From contig NC_086247.1 in NCBI RefSeq assembly GCF_021018805.1, positions 141,790,102 to 141,854,101 of the forward strand: a stretch of DNA of 64,000 nucleotides. Reading direction: 5' to 3'. The DNA is from Prinia subflava. Lineage: Eukaryota > Chordata > Aves > Passeriformes > Cisticolidae. How positions within the stretch are numbered: position 1 is the stretch's first letter; every line of letters starts with the position of its first letter. The notes under the pieces are model-generated. The model worked only from the letters and a program-made list of their open reading frames with translations. It was not told the origin of the DNA and ran no database searches. Both the position numbers and the translations under genes were made by a program. Of the stretch, positions 24,888 to 38,300 are shown one piece after another.

Positions 24888-27800
24888 AAAAAGTAATCAT
24901 GAATAGAAAACTCTTTGAATGAGTGAAAATTAAACCTTGGCATTACATGGTGATGATATTCATATTTGAGAAAGAAAAAGAAGAAATGTGTAGCTTTGAA
25001 ATCTGTAGTAAGGCCATGCACACATGGACAGAGAGATGCGGCTTGAGGCACAAACCTGGAGCAAATCACACCATGACAGCAGCATACAAAGGACCAGGCA
25101 GTGCATTTGAAAACATGAAAAAGAAACATGCTGTGTCTGAAAAAGTAAATGTTTGAAAGTACAACAAATGTAGCTGTGATTCATTTGTGTAAGTTTGTAG
25201 CTAGAAGGACTAATTTGTTCCTAGGAATGTTTCTTATGGTCACAGTTTGATATCCAAAGCTTAACACTGTGGTGTACAGCTCTTCCTATGGAGACAGACT
25301 CCTGGATCTTCTTCTGTAAACATTGCAGTTTTGTCTTCCATGGGATACAACACAAAGAGAGTGTTTTAATCTTGTTGGTAATAAATGGGCAATGTTTGCC
25401 CCAGAGATTGTGTGTAGAACCAGCAATTCAAACTGGTCTGCTATCTCTTTAACTGTCCAGTCTGTAAGTACTGTTGCTTTGGAATGACATTATACCACTG
25501 TCAGGTTGAGTAGAATAGTAAATACCACCCTAAATGGCATTAAATTGGCATTAAATAGACCCTTCCTGCCATAAAAATAACCAAATGAGTTTTACTGTAT
25601 CTAGTTAGAGCATATGAACAGTGTCACCTGTCTAATGGGGATAAAGGGAAAATGATTTAGACACTTTGCTGTTTCCTAGTGCTTTCTCCTGGTTTGACCA
25701 ATCTATTCCAACCATGTTATTCTTGGCAATTTCTGTGCTGTTTTATTCAGTGCTTCAAAGAAATGTGTGGGGGGCACATGTCAAGAGGAGAGGAGTGGAA
25801 AGTTGCAGCAGCCATCATGCACCGAGCCAATGCCTTCCAGAAACATATTGCTGTTTCTGGAAGTGGCTTTTTCTGCCTTGAGGTAAATTATTTAAAGACT
25901 AATTGTTTGACAACAGATCTCAATGAACCTGGCAGTTTCCCTGCATTGGATCAGACCCATAAATCTCTACTTTAGCCTTCTGTTTCTTAAAGGGATGACT
26001 AAAAATCTATTTAGAAAGTTGCATGGAACTGAGCAATTAGGAGATATCCCACTCACAGATAAATACATGGCTTTCTATCAAGAGTGCTTGAAAGCTGAAC
26101 TAGAGTAGATTAATTCAGCTAAGTGACTGCATGGTGGGAGGAGGAGTCATGGACACATTTTGGAAACTCAGATTTACATAGAGACCCCTACATGAACCAG
26201 TCATGCTGACATACCATTCAATAGAAAATTCACTGTTAGGCATCTATCTCTGCATTCACTAGCCAAATTTAACTTATTTTGTCAGATGTGGACAGAGCAC
26301 AGCCGAACATAAATAGTGGAAATAAGCAGGTAAAGAGCTAAGAAGGAAATCCAGCCAGATACTAAAGATACAAAATGACCAACTGCATGGTTTACACAGA
26401 ACTGCATATTTGAGGTCTGTTTGTTCTCAGACAAGAGTAATGTAATTTCTCTCCACTGTGAAGTAAAGTGGATACAGCTGAGATATCTGCTGCTATAAAA
26501 TCACAGGTGGTACTCACCTGCCAGAAAGAGCATCAAAGCTCTCTCTGTATCTTTATCCAGTGAAATTCTCTTCAAGCTGACTTAGGATCTTCTAGAACTA
26601 ATGAACTTTAGTGATTGTGAAAGTTATGTCCCTTTTCTTGATGGCTCTCCCTGTCAGATTTTAACATTGATGTTTTTGTCTCTAAGGGAGGAGAACTAGT
26701 ATTTGCTGATGACTTCAAACTACATCCCAAGTGAAGGAAGAGCAGATGTATTTTCTGAGATTCAATGAAACTTTTAAAATGCTTAAACTGATAAAAATTG
26801 GTATCTCCAAGGTACATCCATATGAGTTTTGAAGAAAAATGTCATATACATCAAATGATATCTGTAGTGGCAGAATTCATTTCAGAGGTACTAAGATAAA
26901 ACCAAAATTATCAGCATAAAAATGTATTTGATGAATGTTTGAAAGAAATAAAGACTTTTTTCTCTGTTATAACAATGAAATGTAATATAATTTGCAAACA
27001 TGATCTTTTTTTTTTTCATATCTGTTTCTAAGGGTCCTTCATACAGATACTGAGCTCTCATGCTGACTCACCCTCTTATCAAGCAGATGGATCTGTTCAC
27101 TTCCAGGAATGTGAGAGAATTAGGTTGTTTCTGAGAACCAGATGGATAAAAAGACAGAAACAACAGCAAAGGACAAAGCTGGTGTTGCACTTTACAGCTT
27201 CTTTTCTGTTTCCAAGACAGCATAAATGGCAAATCCAAGGAAAGGGGCAACTTTAGCAGAGATTCAGCAAGGGCATCAGGTGAGAAAATCCCTTCTCAGT
27301 TCCATGGCTGCTCATGTGCACATGCCTCAGACAGGCTGTGCTTCACTCACCTACAGTTTGTTCAGCTGGTAGAATTCCTTACTTGTCCACAAGTGGGGAT
27401 TTGCCTGGAGGTTCTTCTGGATATGCTTATACTCTTGCCAAGTAAGCTCACAGAATTAAGATGAGCATTAGCAGAATTTCTCCCATGCTAGCAGTTCATC
27501 TTCTCATTTCCCCCATATGGTAATCTGGTATCTGCACAGCTTTCCTGATCCAACTGCTAAGTTTTGTTTGCCAGCATATGTGTGTTGGACTGTGAGAAGG
27601 GATTTCTCCATACTAGACTAATAGCCCTGAAGTAAAAGAGTTCTGCAGGCATTTCATGTTGCTATGAAGAAGACTGATCAATTACAGCTCTCCCTCTTTG
27701 AAAAACTTCACAGAGACAGAAATTTGTTATGAGAAATAATGGAAAGAGTCAAAGCTGATTTCTGAATTCCAAAAGACAACACAAATCTGTTCACTACTTA

Positions 27801-28999
27801 GTAACATGACCTTATGTAAATATTTTTTCTTACTGCATGGTTTTGTTTGTTGGTTTTTTTTGTTGTTTGAAGTTTTTTAAAATATATTTACTATTCTCAA
27901 TAAAACATTTTTTTTCTGCATGGTGTCTATTCAGCATGTGCTTTTTACATAATCCGGCCTCTACAAACCTTGCAATGGATGGAACCAAGTTGAATAACTT
28001 CCTCAGAAAATTGATGGAATATTTTATGAGAGCTTTTCACTGCAGTGGAAGCCTGGTGTGCTCCAGAGTGCAGCAACTGGCACATGTAAATGGCAAAGCT
28101 TAAGAAGGATTACCAGCTGCTAATTTTATGAAAGTCCACTGGCACGAAGAGCAGTGCTGCTATCACGAGACTTCAAGGATAGCAGCAAACTGAAATGAAG
28201 CACTCATTCCTTTTTAGCAGCAAAAAAATTGTGATTAAAATGTTTTAAGTTGATGGGAAAATGAGGGGAAATGGTTTAATGTTTAGAGCTGAAAACTACT
28301 GCTTGAAAAGCAATGTTTCTGAAGAAATTCAGGTATTGATCAGGTACAAATGCTTTGGGCAGTCATTTGCTAAGGGCTTACGGCAAAGCAGAAGTAAAAT
28401 TTCTTTTAAACTGATGGACAAATTTTAGTGCTATAAAGACATTGATAAGAGAATATGCTTTCCCAGAATTCTTCTGATGGCAGGAGGACTTTATTTTTGA
28501 GTTTTTGCCCTAGGGCAGTTGTTTCATTTTTGTTGCTTTCAACAGAATTGTTCATGTGAGTCTGGGTTATTCACATGCCTTGGAGTTATTGGTCTCACCC
28601 AGACTTTGCAATCAGAGACACAGATCCTGATACAGTTGACTGCTCACAGAAGTGTGAATCTGAAAATACATGAGAGCATCAAGGTATTTTACACTATGCA
28701 GAGGATCTTCTGATATATTTACACAGCTAAAAATTGAAATTGATGCTCATTAATATTTTCCTGAGAGACACTTACTCTTGTGTTTCAGAAAATCACACTA
28801 AGTACCATTCTGCCCCTTTGAATATTCTGACATGCTGAACCAAAGCTTAAAGTCAAGCAGATATGTAAGTATTTTAAGGAATAGGTATGGTTTTTAGTTC
28901 ACTTCTGTTGGAAAGGGGTGAAAAATGCTATCTATCTTCTAAGGAACGCAAATGGGAATAAAGGTGCACAGGTTACACCATTTAAATGCATATGACATG

Positions 29000-29001
<2 letters not shown>
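24888..29001. other. Unique AT-rich DNA, no gene seen
   Basis: There is a short tandem duplication of an 11-base unit (ATGGCATTAAAT/TGGCATTAAAT) at about 25534-25556 and a T/G run at about 27841-27875. Nothing else was recognised. Confidence 0.65.

Positions 29002-29034
<33 letters not shown>
29002..29034 (+). repeat. (TAA)11 microsatellite
   Basis: Eleven uninterrupted copies of TAA, 33 bases. Perfect repeats of this length are usually polymorphic. Confidence 0.97.
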
Positions 29035-29035
<1 letters not shown>

Positions 29036-29399
29036 TTATCTAATTTTATGTAGTTCTCTATACAATGGTATTTGTGGCTGTGTTAAATTTTTTATTTTAT
29101 TAATTATACTTACACTTTGCTAACAGTGGGTAGATGTATAAATAACTAAAACTAGCTGCCTGGGAGAAATTTGTAGAACAATATCCAGCAGAGGAGAGGA
29201 CATTTTGCATCGCTGACTAAGAAAGGAAAGAAAATTTGCACACTAGGCCCAATTTCACATATTCTGAAGGAATATCTTTTTTTACCAACTTCAAAGTTCC
29301 TTTTTTAATGTCAGTTGTCAAGAAAAACCCATATTATAATGACAGTAAATCACTGTTGTGTTTAAGAACTCTCCCTTCTTGATTACTTAAAAATGCAAT

Positions 29400-29445
29400 T
29401 TTACATACATAAAAGTTTTATGTACTTAAATTTTATGTATGTAAA
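29400..29445. repeat. Perfect 15-bp inverted repeat (hairpin)
   Basis: The left arm is 29400-29414 (TTTACATACATAAAA). The right arm is its exact reverse complement at 29431-29445 (TTTTATGTATGTAAA). The loop is 16 bases. Part of the right arm is also repeated directly inside the loop (TTTTATGTA at 29416-29424). Confidence 0.93.
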
Positions 29446-29553
29446 TTACATAGAAAAAAATTTGCACATGTAAAAAAACAACAACAACGACAAAATAACA
29501 GCAACAAAAAAGAAACAATCAAAAAAATCCCAGGATGGCACAACTCTCAACAC

Positions 29554-29571
29554 ACATTTTTATAAAAATGT
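29554..29571. repeat. Perfect 18-bp palindrome
   Basis: ACATTTTTATAAAAATGT equals its own reverse complement with no spacer. It lies between the AAC-rich and GTT-rich arms at 29476-29488 and 29580-29592. Confidence 0.93.
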
Positions 29572-29592
29572 AAGAGTTTGTTGTTGTTGTTT

Positions 29593-31490
29593 GGTTGGTT
29601 TTGGTTTTTATTCTGGATCTAAAATGGTGTTTCTAATCTGCTGAAATATTTGGAGTTTACTTTTTGCAAAGCAGGTCCAAGAATCATATTGAAATTCAGG
29701 TAGAACCTAAGTTTTAATATCACAGTTTTCTCTATTTTATTGATTTTTTAATGTTTTTCTCATGCTAGAGAGAAATTAGAATAAATTCTGACAATTCACT
29801 TAGTTTTCAAAAGACAAGATCTTGTTTCAAGTTTCTCTGTATTTTTAGTTTACTCATCACAGTGCCTGATTTTCTAACTAAGGTTACATCTGTCAGTCTG
29901 GAAGTTCTCCTAGAATTCAAAATTAGTTTGATAATTTATGTGTTGCCAGCACTTTAGGTTGACATCCCAGAAGCTTTGTTGCATTACCAGATTTGAAGAG
30001 GTCTCTCACCTTTCCCATTTCTGCAGTGTGTGTGAAATTGATGCAGATATAGATTTTGAGGAACAGGGTGTCCACCAGTTGGATTGCCATCTTCCTGGTA
30101 CCTAAAAAAAAAGTCTTTCTGAACCATGATTCCTCTTCTTGTGTATAATAAAACGAGGAAAAAGAGAGAAATATCATCCTAGGATTATGTGAGTCTAAGC
30201 TCCTGGAGATGAATCAATTCCTACAACCACCCAATTTTAAATGCAAACAAATGTGCTACAAAATATTATATGAAGAGTTCATATAACTAAACTTTGTTGG
30301 TGTGATCTCAAGGTAGATCTAAAACAGTAACACAGGCTTGACCAGCTGTTGTTGACAGTTTCCTATTTAGTCTTATCTCTGTCTCCTTATACATGCAATT
30401 TTTGTGCAACTTAATCAGTAGGTATTGAAACCATTCAATATTCAATATATCCATTGCCATCTATATCTTATTGGTCATTTCTTTAAAGTTTATTTAAATG
30501 TTTTCCAAACTAACAATAATACTCAATTAATCATTACACAGGCCAATCATCTCAGTTCATGAAAATTAAAGCATGAATTTCAGAGCACTGCAAGCATGGC
30601 AGGCAGAACTAACCATGATCAAAAAACAGCCTTTCTCCTAGAATTTTCAAATATTCCTAGTTAATTCTGTTCACAAAATACTGAGCAACAGAAAGCAAGA
30701 GAGAACAAAAAGGTTATTTACATCTCAATCACAAACCCCTTCATTAACTCTTTTTCATTGCCAGTAATTTTGCTTTTAGCCATTATTGGCATTTGAGCAT
30801 TTGCCTGAGTCTAGTCTGCTGTCCCTTTGTTTCAAAAGGATTTGAACTACCAAACTTTCCTTGTGAAGCAGATAGATTATAATGGTCACTCATGATACAC
30901 AGAAACAGGTAATGTGTCTGTTCATTTCTGAGGTATTTTAGAAGATTTATGCATATAAAATGGGAATTATGAATGGTAAATAAAACCATAAAAAGCACAG
31001 ATAAAAACTGTCATAAATCCAAAAATATTTCACCTAAATCTACATCCTTAATCAGTTCAGAAGCTTCTTCCTCTCCCCTCCCATACTACCTCTCTATATT
31101 TTTTTTCCCCAGGATTTAAACAGGTAACCATAAAATCTTACTGAAATAACAAGTTCTCCTTAGTTTTGATGCTTACAAACAATGCAAGTCTCATGACAAA
31201 ATTTTTGTTTATTAACTATTTTCTATTTTACTTGAAATTTTTAAGAAGTAAAGTAGAGGGGCAGCATAGCATTTCAGATGAATGCTAGAACACTTTTGCT
31301 ACATGGCTGAAAAGCATCTTGAGAGAACCTATTTGAAATTTAACCTCTGTGGGGGTGCCACACAAACGTTGCTCTGAACCATAGAAGGTATAATATACTG
31401 TATAAAATGGATGATTCATATTTTCTTCTTTTTTCTTCCAAGTCCAGAATCACTCCATCTCACTTCTTATCTGCTCATATTTAAGTCTAG
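29593..31490. other. Unique AT-rich DNA, no gene seen
   Basis: The start continues the T/G-rich sequence (to about 29612). No gene or repeat family was recognised in the rest. Confidence 0.65.
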
Positions 31491-31829
31491 TATCTTGCCA
31501 GGCAGCTGTCACTTCTCACAGCTGCTTTGAGAGGGCTGTGTCAGTGTGGGACTGGGCACAAGCACGCTGTGATTTATAGCAGCAGCAGCCTGCTGGCAGA
31601 ATTCATCTGACTTAACTCGCACCATCTAAAAGGACGGGCCCTTTTCCAGCCTTGCCTTCCAGGAGCCCGTATTGTCTTTGGAGAGAAGTTGACATCTCCA
31701 GAAAGTGATGTATCTACTGCCAGAATGGGTGTTATATAACCTACTCCTTTTCTTTCAGCAGCAATGAGAACGCGGGCAGTTGCTTAAACCGTAACGTCAC
31801 TTTCACGTGGCTGAAGCCTGAGGGAATGG

Positions 31830-33796
31830 ACAGAGACTTTTCTCTTATTCAAATAGTCAAGAGAATGTACTAATCATTCCCAGTCAGAAGTGAGTCTTTA
31901 CTGGATAATTTTTGGATTAATATATCAATTCACAGTCTACTTAAACTGTAATCATTACAAGCCCTCACAATGCATGGTCATAGAGAAGGAAGTAATGCTG
32001 CCTTCGGCTGTGAGCAGACCAGAGCTCTTTCTCTTAAAGAGGAACTGGGAATTTTGTTGTCTTTTCCATAAACTCAAGCAGCAATACAGCTCATGAGGCC
32101 CTTCCATCTTCTTGATTGATGAGCAAAACAGTGTTTCAGCTGTATTGATCTCCTTTATCCGCTAAATATGAGGATGTGGATCAGGGGAAGGTTGTAGGGG
32201 AACAGCAGAGTGAGGAAGGAACAGGACCTGCTTTGTATGATGGACAGTGAGGGAATGAAGCCAGAAACTCTTACATGTTTATTGTTCACCAGTCCTTATT
32301 GCAAAATATGGAACAAAAAGGAAACCAAATTCTATTATATAGTGTGCAGAGAATACTGAGGCAGGTAGCAACTAGGTGTTTTGCTTATTTTGAAGGTTCA
32401 GGACAGGTATTTTTACTGAGTGAGTACAATGCACACAGAGAATCCGAGCCAAATCTAGGAGCTGATCATGAGTCTCTTGGCTTCAGGAGGCTTTGGAGCT
32501 GTTTCTTAGAGCTTAAGTCACTCCTGTTTATCCCTGCAGTGCTCAGGAGGACAAAGAGAGAGCTGTGAGACCTGCACAATGCTCTCCTTGTACAGCAGAG
32601 ACAGGTAGGTCCCAGTTAATTATTTCTGTCTTGCCCTGACACATCAAAACAGTCTGTTACAAGTTCGTCCTTCCCTTTCCCACACCCTTAAAAAAAAATC
32701 TACTGCTGCTCTTTATTTGAAAGGCTCAAGGATGGCATTTCAAGAGTGGTTACTGTCCAGTGGTCACCTGTGACAGCTTGTAGACTGCTGTTATTTGCAA
32801 TTTAAGCCCATCAACAATATTTTATGACTGCATCTGCAGGTACTGTCAGCTGAAGAATATTTAATTCCTTGACTCACAAACTTGACAACAAATACTCGTT
32901 CATGGGCCCCATTACTCTTCTAGTGGAGCTTGCAGCTTGCTTATTTTTCATTTGTTCTGCTGTTTGAAATCTGGGTTTACTGTAAAATGTTCAGTGTTCA
33001 TGAGCAATAAAGTCATAAAATAATTTTAAAGGGTGATAAACAAACTAAAATCTTGTCTAGCACACTGGTTATTTAAGAGAGGGAAATATGCTTCATTTCC
33101 TCTCAAAGAGATATTTTGTTTTTTCCTATTAAAACAAAAAATCTATTGGCCTATGCACGGCCTCCCCTTGTCCCCATAATCTAAGGGTAATGGCAGTCCT
33201 TAATTTAAAAATATGTGCCATTACTACTTTCTTTGAATATCATCCCACTGTTAAAAATATTTTAGAATGTGCCAAAGTTTAAGGTTGCACCCATGTTAAC
33301 ATTTCCTAAACTATGACAGTACTTGGCAGTTACAGACTTTGGCTATTTTTTAGACTTGAAATCAGAATTTGTATTACTCAGTTGACTTTTAAGGATAATT
33401 TAAATATTAAACAGAAAGACCATTTTTAGAAACTATTTATGGTAAACAAAATGACAGAGATTCAAGAGGTTTTCTAGTCCAGTAGCTACCAACTGATGGA
33501 CTCCAGTACAGTAGAAATGGTCCACAACATAAATAAAAAGGAAAAGTATCCAAACTTTCCTCTAAGACCAGGTAATGAAATAAAAGAAAATAGGAAAAAT
33601 AAAAATAATAAAGACTCAAATCTCAACTTTTTCTGATTGCAAATGAAGATAAATAGTGAAGAAACATACAAAGTCTTTTGCGGTTTTATGTTAAAAAAGG
33701 CATTACATAGCTCTTAAATGATTTCCAGAACATTTATGTGATACTTGGAATGACTGAATAAAGGCATCAAGCTATGACCTTTTACTGTCAAACTTA
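31830..33796. other. Unique AT-rich DNA, no gene seen
   Basis: A 97-codon open frame at 32275-32568 has no recognisable domain. No repeats of note. Confidence 0.6.
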
Positions 33797-33905
33797 TCTT
33801 AAAGATCTCCAGTGATGGCATTTCCACAAATTCTCTGAGCAGTCTGTGCCAGTGATTTAGCATTTCCTAATAGACATAAACTGTAGTTCTTACTGCACCT
33901 TAGCT
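33797..33905 (-). mobile_element. Old CR1 LINE fragment, reverse orientation
   Basis: On the plus strand 'gatctccagtgatggcattt', 'ccacaaattctctgagcagt' and 'ctgtgccagtgatttagca' follow the reverse complement of an older CR1 subfamily. After an apparent internal deletion come 'ttcctaatagacataaact' and 'tgcacctt', which match the next CR1 landmarks. It is more diverged than the fragment at 11.6 kb. Called by eye from remembered family landmarks. Confidence 0.6.
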
Positions 33906-34941
33906 CCCCCACTTTTTATTCTCTGTCTCATTGATATGGAGAGCAGGTTGTTCCCCTCCTCTGGCGACAGCCAAAAGTGAACGTAAGATTCAAATTCCTC
34001 ATGTGACTAAAAATGTTTGTTTACCAAATGTAATTATAAACTCTTATCTTGCATCTCCTAAGTCAACTACTCACATTTGTCTCACTGAAACTACAGACGT
34101 GATAGAGGATGAAAAGTTTGAAACTTGTTTAACCAGAAATTATATATTCACAAAGGAACAACTTGCCCCCTTTATAGGAGGATCTACATTTTTCTGGAGA
34201 GAACTGGAAAGGTCTTAAATATACTCATTTAAAACTTTTTTAGCAACACTGTTCTGTTGCCTCTGGCAATATTCTTATGACATGTCTATATTAATATATG
34301 TATTTATTTCAAATTACTTCCTCTTCCCTCTAAATGTGTCCTGCAGATTTTATGCCAGGTAATTGCTTCTCTAAGACTCTTAAAAATTGACAGGTTTTGT
34401 CTAAAAATATGTTTAATTGTAAATTTTCAGAAACTTTGCTTGTTGCTTTAAAATTAATCAGTAGAATCAGGGAACTAATTTTAATGATGATTGCTATTTT
34501 AATGGGTGAATATTTTTAGCTAAATCTGAAATGCAAAAAGGCTTTATGGTTTGGTGGAACTTTAAGTGAGTACAAAACTGTAATACATCTACCGAGCACA
34601 GATAACAGATTATCTTAATTCAAATTATGAAGGTATTTATAGAACAGACCAGCAAGTGGCAGTACATGTTGTGCATAAATCATGAATGATAAGACTGAAA
34701 TCTTTAAAATGAAACTAAATAGACAGTCAAACAAGCTTTCATGTACAATCTTATTCATTTTAAGTGTCCTGCCAAGAATTACAAATGCTTCATTCCACAT
34801 GACCTTATTTATTTTCCTGGAAATAGTAAGTATCTCTCAATTTTAGGAAAGAAAGGAAACAACTCTCCTGTAATTGCTGGGATGCATTTGTGTCTCAGTT
34901 AATCAAAATGTGTGTACTGTAAGCCTAATGTTGGCTCAGAG

Positions 34942-34997
34942 TGGAAAATGGAATTTTCCAGCGACTGTAGTGTTATGAATTGCCATGACTCATAACA
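34942..34997. repeat. Two adjacent 8-bp inverted repeats, one holding an AP-1 site
   Basis: The first is TGGAAAAT-GGA-ATTTTCCA (34942-34960). The second has arms TGTTATGA (34971-34978) and TCATAACA (34990-34997) around an 11-base loop. TGACTCA at 34986-34992 is a consensus AP-1 heptamer and overlaps the right arm. Function unknown. Confidence 0.8.
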
Positions 34998-35215
34998 TAT
35001 TCCAATAAATAATCACTGCCTATGGGTACTGTATTGTAATGGATCTACAATGCCTACTCCAATGGTCTTTGACCCTGATATCTTTTATGTGAACTCCATT
35101 TTATGCAGTTTATTTTCATAGGTGAAATGTTAGAAGAAACCATAATAAACCATAATATTTACTATTACAGATTCCTTCAAAGTCAGTTAAATATATTGGT
35201 AGCAACATCTAGCAC

Positions 35216-35320
35216 AGAAAAAGAAAAAGAAAAAAAATTTTAAAAAAAGAAGAAAAAGAAGAAGAAAAAGGGAAAAAAGAGAAAGGAAAAAAAAGAAAGA
35301 AGAAAAGGAAAAAAAAAAGA
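35216..35320 (+). repeat. Purine-rich (A/G) low-complexity tract
   Basis: About 105 bases of irregular GAAAAA, AAGAAG and GGAAAA units, interrupted once by TTTT. No period is conserved and nothing suggests a gene. Confidence 0.92.
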
Positions 35321-38300
35321 CTAGCCTTCATTCTGTGAGTTAGCTAAGAAAACAAAAATGTGTCTTTTTTTATAAAATGGTATTGTGAGACTGTAATGAT
35401 TGATACTGTCTGAGGTGAAAATAATGTCTGTACTGTGAAGATGAATATAGAGAGAAATAACAGAGGAACCCACTGGTGTTTCTCAAGACATCATCTCTGA
35501 TTCAGAGATCAACAGGATGGGTAAATGAGAAATACTTGTACTGGAGCCCTTTTAACCCCTTCTCTGCCTGTTTAAGATATTAACAGGACTGCTAAATACT
35601 GCTGTTTGTCAATCTGAGTGTTGGCACATATGTAAGTTGCATGTTGAATGACATGTTTTTATCATGGAGTTTCATGGACAATAAAAAGAAATTGCTTTCC
35701 TTTTGCATCCCTCTTCCTGAGGTTGCTGAGCATGATGGTTCTGCTTGTTTCCTTCATGAAACAAGGCTGTTCAAGCAGCATGCTGTGACATTTGTTAGTG
35801 AAATGCAGTTAGAGTTGACTGAAAAAATGTCAACTACACTTTTGAATTTCAGAAAAAGTTTCTGCACGTTTAGGTTACATTTGCAAATGGGCCAGAAGCA
35901 GTGGGTGGTGTCATTCTCCGAAGCAGCGGTCCAGAATGGAAAGAATAAATTAAGGTGAAGGAGAGTAAAGATTTAGTGCCTTTTCTGATTGATGGATTTT
36001 ATATCTCCCCTTTCTCCCAGAATTGTGTCTTTGCTCTGTCTTAGCATATTTTTAAGTGTGCTCTCAGGCTCTCCTTCTAAAGATGTTCACTTTTTCCTGG
36101 AATGATTTTTGAGAGTAGAAAGAGGAACCACAGTTTTTCACATCACAAATGGAAATCGTAGGCTGAGAGGGTCATTCTTGCTCTCTGAACAAAATTCATC
36201 TCATGCAAAATGAAATATTCCCAGTGGGAGAAACCAAGAGACATTCACCTGCAGATACATAAGTGTACTGAGTATATGCATTTTCTCTGTGCACTTAGAG
36301 ATTTAAATTTCTGTCTCCAAGCTCATAGTAGAAGATTTCAATACCTTGATAATGAGACTTGGATTTGGGAGAAAATTTTCTTGTTGACTTCTACTGGAGG
36401 ATTCCACTTAGTGGCGAGAGATACTTAAGTATAAAGACATGCCTATAAAATACAAAGCATTAAAATACAGTTAACAGGGCAAGGATATTCCGTAGTGAGC
36501 CTTGTCCACTCTGGATGAGAAGTTAAAACAATGTTTCTTTAATGTAAAACCACTGCAAACAGATGAGACAGGTAAGGAGCTTGTCTTCCATTAAGACTAT
36601 GAAGTGGACCTTTTCCACAAGGTTGTTTCTTATTCCCTCTCTTCCCAGAATCTCCTCCCAGAGTTACTTCCTAGCATTTACTACTCTGTGGGATTACTCT
36701 CTCTGATATGCAGAACCTTGTACTTTTATTTTTGAACCTCCTGCAGTTTCTGTTGGCCTAATTCCAAGGTTGTTCTGGACTGAATCTCTGGTGTGATTTG
36801 ATGAGAGTTTTGGTCCCCAGGCTGCATCTGAAGAGCACCAGGAAATACTCCTGAATTCAAGGAATATATCTTGTGCTGAAAGTCTCTAAAATATTGGTAT
36901 TTTTGTATTCTTGACTTTGCTATGAAAACTTCATAACCTGAAAAACTGAACTGATAAAAGGCCCTCTTGAATTGTGTTTTATAATATCTCCCTCGGAAGA
37001 GATGTAATTTCCTACCTACATAATCTGGAAGAAAAGTTCAGGTTTCCCTTTTGACTCATATTTCCAATTTTTTGCTCTCTATCTTGAACTCCCTAATCAG
37101 AGGGCTGTTATACAAAAGGTTGGCAGAACCGTGCAGTTAAATACGTTCAGTGTATTTCTAATCACATAGCCTTATAGCCTTCTCAAAGAATATTTTAAAG
37201 ATCCCAGAAAAAAAAACAAAGAGGAAATCTGGATGATCAGTCCAAGCATAAAGCAGAATTTTACTTATTTACAGACATATTTACCTATATGTCTGCTTGC
37301 TGCTCCATTTAAGAATGGCTTGGCCTTTATTTGACTATGTCTTCTCAATATGGGTCTCTGAATGCCCCCTGAGTTCCATTTCTCTTGGCCAAGTCTTGTA
37401 AGAGAATCATTGACTAGGAACCATCTCACATTGAATTTTAGTGTTATATCCGTGAACTTCTAAAGAAGTAACTTCTGTTTCTGGAGTTGTGTACCTCCTC
37501 CTGCTGTAGACTTTGGCTACAAGACCACATGACTACATTTAATGAGCTAGAAAATGTCAACATAAATAAGAATCAGACAAAAGTAATGCAGTTCTGGCTG
37601 GAGGCTGACAATTGCCCTAGCTACAAAACACTGGATAATCAGTAACCACAGCTGTAATGTCACAGTGCGGATTCCAGACTTTGGGAGTGGAAGATTTACA
37701 GCACCACATAAATTCTTCTGCACTTGCTATTGCTTTTGTTTCCTCTTATAGAGGTGAGGGAATCCCTTGAGTGTGTGGTAACTGGCAATGTTTATTTTGG
37801 GATATGCTGCAGACAGTGTGTCCAGGTGGTGTTTTCTGATTCAAAGCTGAGGTCAATAAAAAGTGATGGAAAATGTTAGCAAAGTCTTGGCCCAATTCTC
37901 TCTGTTCATTTAAGGATCTGAATAAGACTTTCCTGCTGTTACAATATCTTCTTTGTTCTTCCTTGCCCAGTCTCTAACCACCCTCTTATTACATGGCAAA
38001 GGAAGATTAAAAGGAGAACATATCCTCCAGTTATTTTCCTCAGAAGTAATGATATAATAGGGATTAAAAAAAAAATCAAATAATGTGCAGGGGAGTGAAG
38101 CAGAAGTGGAATAATGAAACAATACAAGTTCTCTGCTCAGGTTTCTTCCAGAAGAAAAAGATGGACTAAATTGTTTCAAACCAACTACATCAAATAGGGA
38201 AAACATACCAAAAAAATTAGGAGAAACAATTAACAATACTCATAATACATCCAGCATTTAAAGTTTTTGACAGTAATGGAAAAGCTCTGTGATTATATTT

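Noticed and set aside
24626..25129. 167-codon minus-strand frame, the longest in the window
   Set aside because: It runs through A-rich and AT/AC low-complexity DNA, has Phe and Cys/Tyr-rich composition and no recognisable domain, and is overlapped by frames on both strands.
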